Below, piece after piece: positions 35,481 to 49,546 of a DNA stretch of 64,000 nucleotides. Made by a program: the position numbers and the translations under genes. Within the stretch, counting starts at the first letter, position 1. The number at the start of each line of letters is the position of its first letter. Location: positions 6,351,978 through 6,415,977 of the forward strand of contig CM072159.1 of the NCBI GenBank assembly GCA_036850595.1. Direction: 5' to 3'. Under the pieces are notes generated by a model, which worked only from the letters and a program-made list of their open reading frames with translations, had not been told where the DNA came from and made no database searches. This DNA comes from Rhyacichthys aspro. Lineage: Eukaryota; Chordata; Actinopteri; Gobiiformes; Rhyacichthyidae.

Positions 35481-37739
35481 CGGAGCACAGTGGAGAAGGC
35501 AGCAAGTTGCTCCCTGAGATCTCCTCAACATAAATCAGGCTGGTTTATTTTGCCAACAATGCACTTACTGCTCTGTTCATAAACAATGCTTTTATGGCTT
35601 CTCACTAGATTAACTTACTTAGCCCGAGAACCTGATGGAGGGTATGCACACTTGTAAAAGGGTTCAGCATAGGTGGAGTGAAGGGAGTGAGGCATCAGGG
35701 TGTTGTAAAAATAAAAGAATGGATTAAAACAGATAGAGAAATAATGAATGTAGCAATGGGCCTTTTTCTGGACCTGTATCGACTCTGTCCATACAACCCT
35801 ACTTCAAAAAATCATTGATATCCCTTTAAGTATATATGTACTCCACACATTCTATGTTGGCCAGTATCATTATAAAAAATCAATACCTTAAAACCTATTC
35901 AGTGATAACCTTATGGCCTAGGGATCTACCTATTTTTTAGCATATGGGATTACACAAGTCCACACAACTTGTTATATTTATAGTATGTATGTGAGCCTGA
36001 AGTGCCAGTTGTGCCTACTTCCTGTTCTCCAGAATGCAGTCATGTGGACCAGAATCTTCTATCTAGCCATACAACGCTCAAGTGAAAAGACCAACATTTA
36101 CCAAGAGTAAATATCTGAGAACCCTAACCCTGAGAATGTTGCCTTCCCTGGTTTGATGTTTGACATAAAAAGCATGGAAGAGGCTGTGGTGTTCCTGGAC
36201 AGGTGTAGATACATCAGCACTGGTGGTCCAGCTGTCAACAGAAGAAGAGGAAGTCCTTCTGGAGCTAGACAAGGCTGGCCTCTGAGGCTGAAACCCCTGA
36301 ATACCTGGATCCTGAAATCTTACAGAGGCTGGCCACATAAAGAATTATTGCTCTGTCTTATTTGGTTGCATTTTTACCGACATTTAAATATAGATATGCA
36401 AAGAAGAGTGTGGGTGTCATTTTTAAAGGGTTGTATTACCTTATTTGTGAAGAAAAGGCACTAAGGATTCCTTGTTAGATGAATCGGGCATATGTCCAAA
36501 AAACATACCAAAGACATACAAGATTATCTCTAGCTTTTAAGTGAACCAGGTGTACCATCAAATATGGTGCCTGCATTATTTATTCCATAATTTCGCTAAG
36601 TCCTACACAAACAACACATATGTTATCACTTAGCACAACTATTCAACAATAAAATTTGTGAGTTTTATCAACTTACCATGGTTATTGTTGACGTTTCGAC
36701 CGTGAATGTAAAGTGAAAGGAACCAAAGTAATGTTTTGGGGGTTTTTTTCGACATTGGAGAAACAAGAAAGTTGGATGCGCTCTGAGTCTCTGCTGATTG
36801 GTGAAATGTAACAATGATGTATACTGGCACATGATTCTAGACCTCACTGAGGCACGGCAAGGGCGTGATATACAAAGGTGGGAAAATGACCAAATATAGT
36901 CACTTGCCCAAAAAATGGTTAAGTTTGACACTGTAATCTGTGACTGGTGCTAACATCTTGATGCCAGCTCTCAAAGCACACTGTTATGGGTCTAGTGGAG
37001 TCCAGTCTTTGGCAACTTGAGGTCTTGAGGTTTGGTGTTCATAATGTTATGGCTGCTTGGTCAGTGTGCACTTCCCTTCATTGTAATTTCATATTGTGTA
37101 TATGTATCGTATGTGGAAACACAATTAAATGCAAAATGGGTTGCTTTACCAGTAACTGTATGTGTCATCATTGGGCTCTCTTTAAACTGTTAACAAGTAA
37201 CTACATTGACATTTACTCCCTGCATGTAACCTCTCACAGGGCTTTAGTTGGAAGCCAATTAAAAGCAGCATGCAGGGGACCAACTCCACATCTTTATCCA
37301 ATACCTTTGTCTTGAATGCATTATCATTTGAGGATTTGCAAGGTTTTTATGTTAAATGTGACGAGATCCAGTCTGATAATGCACAAACTTTATTAGGTTG
37401 TCGTTAGCATTTCAGCTTATTTAGTCAAGTGCCTGTGAAGGAGACACTACTATAGTTGGATGTGATAGGTCGGGATTTTTGTGATTATTATGCACTGCAG
37501 CTATGTGATGATGTCAAGATCCACCTGGCCCAACAGCCACAGACAGAGGAGGCTCATTAAAATATCAAGTCTAGTGACCATAAAACGACATGGCATGCAC
37601 ATTTAAGTTGAAAACCAGGCGTGTTTCCTGCATGAGTTCACAGGTTTAGGTAGCCCATACATAACTACTTCATTGCCTGTCACAAAACAAGAAAGAGTGG
37701 AAAAAAATGAGAGAATGTCTTTTAACTAGAACCAGATTT
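35481..37739. other. No named gene
   Basis: Unique-looking DNA. The part 36140-36340 is open on both strands and richer in GC (see rejected items). No transposon ends seen. Confidence 0.35.
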
Positions 37740-38090
37740 TCCATAAAACGGCCCCAGCTTCGATGTATGGCTACAGTTAAAGAGCCTGTCTCACTTACTC
37801 CACATGCGCACGCTCACTGTAAAACCTAAAGACTACATGGCCGCTATCCGGGGAAATTGTGGGAAACATGTGACATTTGACCCCGTGGTCAGGGTCACAG
37901 CCAGGCCAGGAGAGACCTCAGAGAGAAAGAGCACGATGAGGATGATGACATCTGACAGCGTACTTCCTCCGCAGACAGGAAGTCAGGTGGCTAACTGTTA
38001 CAAACTGCCAGCGACCGTTAGTGCGACATTATCACCTGCTTTAAAACACACAGTAGGAGCTGGTCAAGATTAGAGAGCTTGACAGGAGCC
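37740..38090. other. GC-rich, CpG-containing island in AT-rich surroundings
   Basis: This is one of the few GC-rich, repeat-free stretches. It includes an 89-codon open frame on the plus strand (37804-38073) with no recognised homology and a palindromic ETS-type site. It may be a regulatory element or an unannotated exon; I cannot decide. Confidence 0.3.
37962..37983. promoter_or_regulatory. Palindromic ETS-type site
   Basis: ACTTCCT at 37962-37968 and AGGAAGT at 37977-37983 are perfect reverse complements separated by eight bases. Each contains the GGAA core of ETS-family factors. The function is inferred from motif only. Confidence 0.35.
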
Positions 38091-41000
38091 ATTAAGGGAT
38101 CCAGTTCCTCTTGAAAGACCCAAAAAAGTGCATGTCTGGTTTAGTTTAAACGTCTGAAGTTTTGGTTTAAGGCCTTTATACTACCATGTCCCTGCTGACA
38201 TTTTCATTACTGCTGAAAGTCAGACTTGTGGGTATTAGAATGGGCCTCGGTTTGGATAAAGAAATAGTATTGGGTGCCATTTGGGTAAAGGTAAAGGCTT
38301 AGAGTGCAGTAAGGTTCAGGAAATCAGATGTGGGTTAAGGTCTTACTTCATGGAGTCTGATATAAGCCCCTCAAATCACAATAAATACCAAACACCACAT
38401 TTAATTCCATTAGTTTTCATTTGTTTTGTGGTGTTTGGTTTTCTGTACATTTAGCACATCTGATGCAGTGCTTCTGTTTTATTTATTTATTTCTTTTCTT
38501 TTTCATTTATTTCTCTTCTTTGCTTCTAAGAACTGCAATGCAATGCAAATAAAATGTTTGAGTATGTTAGTATTCAAAAAGGAAAAAGTCCTTGACAGTT
38601 CAACAATGTCAGACAACTAATTACATTTATGACCTCACAAGAAGAGTAATTTATAAGAAAGCTAAAATGTATGTAAATAACACAGAACTAAGACCTTTGT
38701 TACAGTTGAACAATGCTCAAGAACAGCTGCTCATGTCTGAAAAAGAAAGGAAAATTGTTTTCCAACTTTTTGACTAAATGGCACATGCATCAGTGACAGC
38801 AAAGCAGTTGTTTAACTGATTTATGTATTGGACACTGACTCTTGCCTAAACACCTTTTTCTAATCTAGGATTACTATGAGTTGTTGCTCTCATAAAAGTG
38901 AGCTGGATTCCTTAGAAATGCTATTGTATTTAAAGTATGGATTTGAACAGACACTGCATGTTGTTTCCAGCTATTGACTATTTGATCATGTATGCATTCA
39001 GCTTTAAATTGAAAAGACAGAAACATTAGACCTGGATTGTAATTTTTTTTTTTTTTAAATAGAATTACAAATAAATAGTTGAGTCAATCTGTTATATTCT
39101 GATTTTCCAAGATAAAAGCACTGTAACACAACAAAATCAGAAAACCCACTCCCTTTCTTGGTAACATGGACCACCCCAGGACCACATGAATACAGCATAT
39201 GCCATTTGGTTTCACTTCATGAGTTCCTATTGCAACAGAAGTAGAAATATCTTGGTCATTAACTCACCGGTTATACTTAGAGAAGCTCCATTAATTCAGT
39301 AATGTCTTTTCTCCAGTTTGTATTTCTACCTTATGATTAACAGAGGCAGATTTAAAATTATCTGGTCCCGGAATGTCCTTTAAAATGGTGGCTGCTTTAC
39401 TCAGAAAGTATGCATCTGCTCCAATAAGCTAAAGATGCAATGCCACTGGTAATGGATGTATATCTAGCCTCCAGCTAAATCGACTTCCCAAATGTCCCAC
39501 TATCTGCTGCAGCAGACTGTGTAGCAGGTCTGCAGTACATATTAGTGATTTACTGGGCTATTTACAATAGCACAGACCCCATCTTTCACATTGTAACTCA
39601 AAACCACATTCCAGCTTCAGCCGTCTGCTTATCTTTAACTTGTAATGAAAGTTAGGCTTGCCCCTGTTTAGATGAAAAAACATTTCCCTATCGCCTACAA
39701 ACTATTCATGTTTGGTAAATAACATGGAATACAAATGAAAAATCTGGGAGGGCAAATAATCATATGCATGCTTGTTGACACTGCATACTGTTTTGACCTA
39801 GGGCCCACACTACACATGTTTACAAACATTGAAATACTAAATAATCTGGGTTTTTGTAGCGTGAAGGTACGTGCTTGTGTTCCCTGATTCGTTGAGCTCC
39901 TACCACATTGTAATTACCAGATTCAATCTCGAATTTCAAAACAAATTCTTATTTACTGTGTTCTGTTACCACGATTAAAACACTCATAATAATGTAGGCT
40001 AACAAAACAATTTAAAATGAATGAATGATTCCTGTGGACGTGGCCTGAAGTATGTGGCGTTCATACTGTAAAACTTTTATATAGAAGAACTATATGGAAC
40101 GGTATTGGTTAGAGTTATACATGCTGTTTTAGTGCACATTTGCAAGTGCATGACATAATCTCATATATCCTGGTGAGTTTTGAAACTTCTACGGTGCAGG
40201 GCCTCAACACTTAATGCAGCACGAGCAAGGAGCAATATGTCAATCTACTAGATTCAGGGTTGAGGCAGAGCACATTCAAAGAAAACAAGTGAAAGTTTCA
40301 AATAAAAGGTGGCCTGAGCAGATGTGTCATCATGATTCAGTGCATAACGCGGCGGTGTCACTACACAGCAATAGTCACAATATAAATGCCCTGTTTCTGT
40401 TGTTAAGTGACAGCACTAAATCATACATCTTGTGATATCTTCAGGTCCAGATGAGTAACAGGCTTTGAACGTAAAACATATTCCTGTCGCTTTTAGGACT
40501 TATTTGAAGCCTGAGTCTGGATTCACATTTAAATTAAGCTGAAGCTAAACTAAAAGTCAAAATTTAAAAGTATCCTCTGTTAATATATCTCCTCTCTTCT
40601 GCGGTGTAAAGTTAAACTTGGTCCCCACACAAGTAAAAAAAAAAACATTTGCAGACAGATCGGGAGGCTCCTGTGTGTCTTTATCTTGTCTTAGACACCA
40701 TTCATGCTTTACTAGCCTTGGGGGGTTGATTTTAGAAGTGGAGCACATTAACATACACACATCCGCCCACTTACGTCGAGAAATGCACATTAATTCAGCC
40801 CAACATAGACACTTCTTGCCCCAAAATGTGCAAAACAACACAGTCCTCTAGTACACACAGACTCACAACTCTATTAGTGAGAGTCAAAACAGCCCATAGA
40901 GAATCACACACCGCTTCCAGGTGGATGGATACACCACGCACTGCCGAATGGCTTCTTTGATATGCCTTGACAGTGTGGAATAAAAAGTGACATCCGCTCG

Positions 41001-44000
41001 ATTTAACCTTGACTTAAACTTTAAAACGTCCAAAAACAACTCAAGCAATACCATCTTCAGTCAAACAAGCCTCAGTGCTGCTCATTCAACTCGGAAGAGA
41101 CTTGAAAAATACAGCACAGTTTCCACAGGGTAATACTCTACTATCAAAGAGATGATATAAACCATTCCAAGTAAATGCTTTTATTTTGTTTCATTACATT
41201 AAACATGGAGCAAACTATCTATAGCAATGTTTTATTATATGCATGGATTTCCAAAAGTTAGATAATGCTGATATAGAGCTAAGGGGAAAAAAACAATGCA
41301 TCACTTTTGTGGACTTTTCAAGTTACATAAAGACCTGTATAATGTATTGGACAGCAAGAAGATTATGTATGTATGTTATGCATTTATGTATGTAACTTTT
41401 ATTTATTTGAGTGAAAATATTACTAATGATCAATAGTATGCATTCAGATTGTAAACATTTTCTCTAAGTGGAAATCCTGTCATATTATTTCCAACTGTAT
41501 ATGTTAAATGAGCAGGATTTACTGATTACTTAATTTCTCTGATTGGTTGAATGTCAATCCAATTGCGTCCAAAGGCACTTTATTACGTGTCTGTTGGTAC
41601 TGTCCTCTGGAAATCCAAAATGAATCCACAAAGGCAGGACAAATTCTTTGTAGAGAGTAGAAACAGAGTTTCAGAAAGACCATTGTGTCCAGGGACCTCT
41701 ATTACAAAGCCAGCATAACATGACAGAAGTGTGGAGACTATTGTTTAACTGTAAAAATATCTCCTAGTGTAATAATAAATAATAATCAGTGGATCTTTGT
41801 GCATATATTCTGTCTGCACGTTACATGAGACAATTTAAGCCTTTCCTTCACATTGAAAGGGCCTCTGTTTGCCACATGGCAAAAATTCCAATTTAATATA
41901 AATGTGTTTGAACCTACAAACAAATGTCTTGATAGGATGTCACTTCACAAAGATTTGTGCTTGGCACAGCAGTCATTTAAAGCATAAATGCCTGTTTCTT
42001 TTGTTGACACAGTGGTTCTGCTTGTGCAGACAACTTTTTTACACTCACATTTGATTTTTCTTTTGTGGTGCTGTTTGGACTTGGTTGCATTTCTGACCTC
42101 AATGTGAAATCTAGCCTGCTAAGGAGCAAGTTAGTCATTCAGAGTGAGTTTATGTAAAAACTACCTCAATAAAGTCAGACTCTTGTCATGCCATTCCATA
42201 ACCATATCTTAAGAAATCATTCTTTTAAGATAAAACTCAAAAACTCAGCTATAGAAAAAAATCTCTGTATTAAATGCATTTTTCTTATAACAGATCCTTC
42301 TATCTTCCATGGAAGTAACATGTAAAGCAACTTTCTGTAATCTCGAGTGTAATAAGATTTAGAAAGTACTAAAGCCAGAGGAAGTACTTTTTCGCCTTGC
42401 CGTTGCAGGCACAGGTGTGTGTGATTCAGAATAAAGCATTCCACTTGAAGGCATACACACTCAAACACACATGTGCATGTTTATAGCAGCCTAAAATCAA
42501 AGATGAACACACAAACCCACGTATCGGCAGGCATACATACCAAGATCCATTCGTCAGGATGAGCATATGCTCCCTATCCCACTCGCTCCAACCCACACGC
42601 ACCAGTTTGACTGCAGATGCCAAACAGACAGCTCATTCCCTGGTGCCTCTGAACCAGTCCAAGAGAATAAAAACAAGACTGAGATCTGTATCAGGCTCGT
42701 TAAATCAGAAACATGTGCACGTTTGCCGTTTCTCCCAAACACACATATATACACACTCTCATGCACAAATATACATCTTCATTTGCAGCGTGACATTATC
42801 TGAGATATCTCTTAATTGTATGCAAAAAGGAATTAGATTATCTCTGAACTTTGACCCTGATACAGACAGACAGGAAATTGCTGTACAACTATTATACAGT
42901 CTTCAAGTTAAACCAAGACTAAGAGAGACACAGTGTTACAAATTAGTCCCACCTTGCTTTTGAAACACCCCTAAATGTTCACCGTCTTTTCAGAAGTGTA
43001 AAATATTTTGAAAGTATAATTACATCAAGCTGATAGTGCTGCTTCTATAAACTGTACGTCTTGTGGAAAGGATGATGTGGCAAAAGAAAAATGTAGTCGG
43101 AAAAGCTAGCGTATAAAAAGTTACTATAGGAAGTATGCCGTCTTAAAGTGAGGACAGGCCTCAGGATGAGTTACTGCAACAAGCGAGGCCCTGTCCCAGA
43201 GGGAGATGCTCACATCTGAAACAAACATATCCAAGGGCACAGGAGAGCCATGAAGCTGGCCCAAACAAAATATACTTCTCTTTTTTCCATGAATTTCTAT
43301 TTTAAACTCCTTCCTTCTACATCTGGGTAGTGTTTCTACACCATGTTATGGACTTAGTGAAGGTGAGGCAGCAGATAGTAGGAACTAAATGCAACTCTAA
43401 ACTCTAAAAGAGAGTTAATTAAAAGTTTGTTGCTTATATCATAAATGACTATGTTCACTTGTTACTATATTTGGAAAGAAAAAATATATTAAAATGTTAT
43501 TACATTACTGTTAATGTTGGATGTGACTTGTTTAGATACAATTAGGAGGACTTTAAATAGAGCTCTACTTTGCATATGACATGAGTTGGCTGTGCTGTAA
43601 AACATAGAGCCACACACCTAACGACCTATTATGGCTAACATGGATAATACATGAAGCTTAAGTTGTAGCCTCTTTACATTGGATCATCTGTTGAAGTGGA
43701 CACAGTGAGTCCAAGATGGGCCCATGCCTGGGTGATATGGACATTTTATTTTATTTTTTTAAAATAATAATCTTAATTTAGTAGCTGCTGACATCTAATT
43801 CACTTTTTTTTTTTAAAGAAAATATAACATTTTATTTTCTGCTCAACATTAATACAAACCGACAATAACATAAAAATAACATAATATAATCCACAGCAGT
43901 AGTGTTCATAAATTTAACAGTGAAAATCAGTTGAGGTTGTTGGATACCTTTTGGTTTGCGTCCTTTCTGTCTCCAGAAGCCTAACATAATTTGCACACCA

Positions 44001-46364
44001 CAAGTCTTGGTAAAAGAGGCAAAAGTGCTCTGAAAATGGCTAATTTGCATAAATCAGTACAGTGTGGACAGTACCGTCCACATTGCACAAATTCTACAAA
44101 ATTCCTGTTTATTAATTAGCCGTCATTTCACTCAGCCAAGACATTACTGAGATGATATGACAACCTTTCTCTGGTGATTATGATTGTCTGCAGCGAGTCA
44201 TTATCTTCAGTTATTTATGGTCCACTGGTGATAGCTGCAGCTTTAGCTACAACGGAGTGAATAGTAGGGCTAGATTTTTTTTTTTTTTTTTTTGTATTTC
44301 ATAATTGATACTGTCTAAACTGCTTCCGTCTCCGAAGTACCTTCATCTAAGTCAGGTTCACAGGTCACCCGCATTGCAGAAACATCAAAGCTGCAGAAAT
44401 GCACCACATACGCACCACTGAAGCATGTACATTGTTACTGATGACTTTAAAAAGGAAAGGGAATCCTCATGCAACACTCACATTATTACAGAGTTATCAG
44501 GCAAGTTTACTACAGAGGTTAGTGTCGGGTCCATTATTGCGATCACAACTCACACTTATGTTACTTATGTGTGTAGAAGTCTGCCTGAACCACTTCAACA
44601 CTACATAATACCCCTTATAGATAATAAAAGTTTATGTAAGAAGCATGCATTACCAACACTGTGCAACCCTCATGTGGAAGGCACATCATGGTTTGTCTTG
44701 CCTTTAATCTTTAATAAGCCCACATCAGATTTTCCAGAGCAGTTCAGTGCTACGTCTCACTGTTGGATCAGCTGAAACCTACTTTTAAAAAATCTGTTAA
44801 ATTTTTTTCTTTCCAATTAAAAAAAAACTCTGCTGCAATATAAATGATTAGTTCCCCATGCAATTCTATTCAAAAATCTAACATATCATTGACAACATGT
44901 TATACCCAATTTGGGGTAATATGCAGAGCTTTAAATTGAATTGTGGTTGAGAGCAAATTTGAATTTACCGTAAACAAATTTTAAACATGTTTTAGATTGA
45001 GCTGGTGAAGAGGCCACACATTAAATCAACTCTAACATAATCAATATCATGTAACAGAGAATATAGAGTAGTAGTTGTAGCTATCCATGTCATTAGAAAT
45101 TCCTCCACGTCCGCCTGTCTACTGGTAATTTCATTTCTAAAACGATGCCACTGAAGAGGGTAATATATATTCGTTTTTTCATGTTGTGTTGCTCTTTTCC
45201 ACTTGTCCATTCACATCCCGCCACTCCGCTGCTTAAATCCATGCTCCTCGTCCATTTGCACCCTCTCATTTCTAAAATTGCTTTCTTTATACCACTCTTA
45301 CACTTGCTATTCGGATTTGCTTGAAAAACAACTTTTGCCGCGGCTTTATCGCCTCCGTTGCTCACCACTCATCCCCCTCACATTGCGACGCTCCTCTCCA
45401 TCCAGCTTCCGCCTCCTTCTCGGTACTTGAAAATCTTTCTGCCTCGTACGCCCCAAACCTCATACCAGTTCAAATCTAAATGCTAATGACAAGTTAAAGT
45501 CCTTGACCCATTCCTTCCATGATCTTCCTCCGTCATACAAAATTCAGCACTGAGGAGGAAAATGGAGGATGAGAGGAGTTTATTGTGGGGAGGTTAAAGG
45601 CTACTGGCTCTCATTATAAAGATCTGACAGAGGGAGGAGCAGAGCTTGAGACAGAGAGTGACACTTAAATGAAAAACGCAATCTTTGAGATTAAAAATGC
45701 ATATATAGTGCTTTAAATTAGAGCCCTCAGGTCATGCAGCCGTGCCGGTGCAGCTGACGGTGCATCCTTTGGGCCCTTCCATTGTTTCTGGACAATCTCA
45801 TGATATATTAAGTTTCAATTTCATTGCTGGTATGCAGGTGATTGTTTTATTATTTTATTATTTATTCAGTCATAAATCGAAGCATCTAGTACTCTATTGA
45901 TACTCAAAGATGTAGAGTTAGAGGGCGTTAAATTCTGTTCCGTTTTGAGGATGGCATTCTCGCTCCATAAAGCCACAAACTTTTTAATATGGCCAAGGAG
46001 GTGTTATTCCACCCACTGCATTGTTATACAAACTGCAAATATGGCGTCCTCAGTCAAAACGTTCCCATTCAGGTCCACAAAAGCTATAGGCGGCTGGCTA
46101 CACACAGCGAGTAGAACAACAACTTTTATTTCTTCATAAACTTATGTTCTAATCATGTTATTTGTCTTACAAGTATAAATGCATACACAGGCTTCAGAGT
46201 CTATTGTCACTGCTCTAGAAATCTAGGAAAGGTGGTGCACACAGCCCCCCAACTGGCCTGCCTGGCCCGTTTTTTTTTTTGTTTGTTTGTTTGCTTGCTA
46301 AACCAATTAATCAGGAATCAAACTTGTCCTATAATTATGGTATATGGTGACGATGGTATGGTTT
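38091..46364. other. Long repeat-poor stretch without recognised gene
   Basis: This 8-kb stretch has no transposon ends, LINE/SINE motifs or coding homology I can recognise. It includes T-rich patches (38455-38525, T12-13 near 39045), an A run near 40640, ATGT-type repeats at 41365-41405, T19 at 44275-44293, and a pyrimidine-rich part at 45200-45430. Open frames of up to 134 codons (42559-42963) and 116 codons (44425-44775) have no recognised similarity. Confidence 0.4.
46272..46299. repeat. (T)n(GTTT)n simple repeat
   Basis: T10 followed by GTTTGTTTGTTTGCTTGC. Confidence 0.85.
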
Positions 46365-46510
46365 AAAGGCAGAATATGCAGAAAAAAAGAAGGGCAATCT
46401 TTGTAATCAAACTTGATCCTTTCTTTTAGTGCTCATTACTGAGAACATGTCATTTATAATAATTACAATAATATTTAATAAACAAACTCATTACAGCATT
46501 TGTCGATGTT
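46365..46510 (+). repeat. Unclassified dispersed repeat, copy 2 (TTAAAGGCAG-type)
   Basis: It shares TTAAAGGCAGAATATGCA and TCTTTTAGTGCTCATTACTGA, in order and orientation, with 13587-13760. The spacing between blocks differs slightly because of indels. No coding capacity. Confidence 0.5.
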
Positions 46511-49287
46511 TTTCTTTTTTTCTGTGAGCAGTTATTGGCTGAGAGCTCCACTCTCAAATATGTCCATTGCATTTAAAATAATAAAAAAAAAGAAATGGTA
46601 AAAAATGGTGAAACACAGGTAAAGACAACATTTTTACAGACAATTCACCTCAACATTCTTTTACCGGGAAACAACGCAAACTCAGCAGAAAAGTGACTGA
46701 CAGCAGACATTTGGAGTTATGGAAGTGAGAATAAGGATCGAATGAGTGTTGTTCTCCGGGGGTGTGTTTGTCAGGTATCGAGCCGATTCGTCTTTAAGCA
46801 GCTGACCTTCAACAGAAGCTAAATGACAGGTAGAATCACAGCACTTTGGTTTAGTAATGAACCAGCTGACATTTGAAGATCAGATCAGCAGTGGCATTAT
46901 CATGAGTGCTGCAAAGGGAAGATTACTTTCACAGACCGAGCCAGGACTTTTATCTTCTGCCGTCAACAAGGGAGGTTAAGGACTGCCACAGATCAACTCA
47001 GTCATATCAACACATAACATGTAAATGACAATCATGGGGAAAACAGAGTGACAGCTTTTGTAATTGTTGGGACAATTTTGATGATGTATTGTTACACACA
47101 ATGCTCATCATATAAAAAATATCAACATGCAGACATTGCTGGTCAGGTTTTATCAACAGAAACATCCAGTCCATGTCCAAAAGACTCAATTTGAGCTCAA
47201 GCTGTTTAAGTTACCCATGACAACAGCATCAACCTTTACTGTCTAGCATTTTTATGGTCCTCTGTGGCACTGGTGTGAATTGCTTCCACCAGTATCTGCT
47301 GCTTTGCTTTGTGTGCCATTTATATGCCACCAACACAACACACAAAAAAGACAAGACACTGTTCCCTTTTTATCCAGGCAAGCCGTAAAAAATCCAACTG
47401 GCCTCGAGTGCGACATACTACACAAGTACAATGTGTAATCCCACACGTACAGTGTCACACAACAGGGCAAAAGTGATATACATGACATGAAATTCAAAAA
47501 GCATATCACAAATTTGCACCACAAACCCAAATTTGGTGTCTTAAGCCCCCGCCACAATGTGTCATTTTGGCTGTTGCAGACAAGCGTCATGCTGCATTTA
47601 ATTGGTGTTCATGACTAAAGGATTAAAGACAAGCAATCTCAGTCAAATATTCCCCACAGCTGTATCTGACAGTGTAACAATCTAGCACAATTTCGAAGTA
47701 TGTTATGATTGTAGTGCAGTTTAGCAGTTGGCTAGACATAAACAAACATATTCTAACTGCTTACTTTCATTTTGCAGCACTGAAACCCTTTTGTTCTATT
47801 TTTCTAAACTCTGACGGTTTTTATAAACACCATTTTTGACACCTGCTCACTCAATACACATTTACTGCTGCACATACAGCATATATGTCATTGATGTTGT
47901 GTACTCTGAACTGTCCCATTTATGCTAGAGCTGTCTCGATCTATCTTCCCTCACAAAAAGTGATCATTAATGGGGCTAAGCATTAGCCTTTTTTACCATA
48001 CGCAGCAAGATACATTAACTGCTGCATCCATGTTTCTAGATAAAACTATGTGAAATCTGCAATAGTTCCTTGATTTAAATCGGACTACATTTGACAATTA
48101 AATGTCACATTTTGACATAAAATACTCCTCATTCTTCACTTCCTTGAATCTTTGCTGAGCTTTATCTTTTAAATTTGATTTATGCTTGTTGAATTGACTC
48201 ATAAATGATTCCCTGGTTTGTACAATTGTCACTGTAAGTCATGAATGCATAGGATCTTGGAAAATGTACTTCCCTTTGCTTTGTTTCATTTGCAGTCCCA
48301 TTATATCCAATCAGATCACAATGCTTTTCATATGTCAGCACTGTTTGCGCTCCACTAGCCAGTTTTGTCATTAAACACTCAGATGAATTCCTTTATCGAG
48401 CAGCTCATATAAATGCATTTCAGTTCAGAGTGGACGTCACTAAATCAGCCAAAGTGCATTTACATTTTGTGCCACTTAAGTAATTTGCTGCTACATAAAT
48501 TAAATGCTTGAGTGCTTATTTGCTGTACCATGTCTGCTCCAGATATGGTGGTTTTCTGCAACAAGATGGGAAACAATATGTTCTTATTAAAGTCCATGCA
48601 TGTCTTATTGTACAGGATTTAAACTGGTCATTGTCAGTGTTAATTATTTTTCCTGTAAATGGTTGATGGTGTTTTAAGTGTCTTCTTTGTCTCTGGACAC
48701 AGCTCGACTCATATTCAGAGTATTTATGTAATTCAGTATTAACTTTCCATCAAATGCAGAAGATAATGGGTGAAAGTACACTGGCTTTTTCTTAAAACAG
48801 GTTTGACTATTTATTTTTACTAACTTTAGGTTTACACCTGCTCATTTACAGGAGTGAAGACAGGTATGCTGGAGCCCAGGCCGACATCCATCTTCAGCTA
48901 CATCTATTTCCTAACCAAGCAATCTCCTAAAACCAGGTCGGCCATCTCCAGTCTGCCAGATCATAATACTCACCTCTGTTAGTGCTACAGTCCAGCCTTT
49001 TGTATACTTACCTTAAACCTTTGGAGTGTCTGTCTTACCTGATTTTTCTTCTTCGTCTCCATGTCCAGCCTGTTCTGACCCAACACTGCAAGACTCGACT
49101 ACCACCCTCTAATCTACCTGCTGTTAATAAACTTATGTTTTACCTTAGCCGAGTCTACTTTCTTGCCTTTTTGTGACAACCAGATAAAGAATTAATGATC
49201 ACATATTAGTGAGTGTTCAAAGGCTGGAGAACAACATAAAAAGGCTGACATAGTTGAAGGGTTAAATACTACTCTTCTATGAGTAGA
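46511..49287. other. No gene recognised
   Basis: Unique-looking DNA. The part 48860-49180 is C/T-rich and contains AATAAA near 49125. It could be a decayed LTR or retroelement 3' end, but the evidence is too thin to call. Confidence 0.35.
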
Positions 49288-49546
49288 GCGCCAAAATCAC
49301 TCGTTGCCAGTGCTCTTTCAAATCACAGGCAGGGGACGGGAGGTTCAAGCCGTTACAATTTCTTCCTGGACCTATTCCTCTGTTGCTTCGGCAATGTTGC
49401 CCCTCATTTGGATAAAGTTGAGTTCTGCTCAACTGAAATTGGCACTTGTAAAGCTGAATTCGTGCAGCCCCCTGATGCAAGCATGCATAAGAAATTAATG
49501 GTCGCTGGTCCCTCATCCCGCTTTTGGTGTGAATTCACCCTAATGC
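49288..49546 (-). mobile_element. DNA-transposon-like repeat with TTCACACCAAAAGCG end
   Basis: Read on the minus strand it starts GGGTGAATTCACACCAAAAG, CGGGA and finishes near CACTGGCAACGAGTGATTTT, GGCGC. 'Ttcacac(c)aaaagcg' ends introduce several teleost MITE families. The opposite end (GCGCCAAAATCACTCG) resembles the first only loosely. The superfamily is uncertain (PIF/Harbinger possible). It is open on both strands by chance and has no recognised protein. Confidence 0.45.

Noticed and set aside
36140..36340. Region open on both strands that reads like coding DNA
   Set aside because: Openness on both strands points to composition, not selection; no homology recognised. A processed pseudogene cannot be excluded.
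42559..42963. 134-codon plus-strand open frame
   Set aside because: It overlaps another frame on the same strand, uses CA-rich low-complexity sequence, and shows no family resemblance or supported splice signals.
44425..44775. 116-codon plus-strand open frame overlapped by another at 44399-44608
   Set aside because: No recognisable motif; two overlapping frames in AT-rich DNA suggest chance.
48860..49180. Decayed LTR or retroelement 3' end with AATAAA
   Set aside because: The C/T-rich texture and polyadenylation-like hexamer are suggestive, but there is no paired LTR, no TG..CA boundary and no target duplication.
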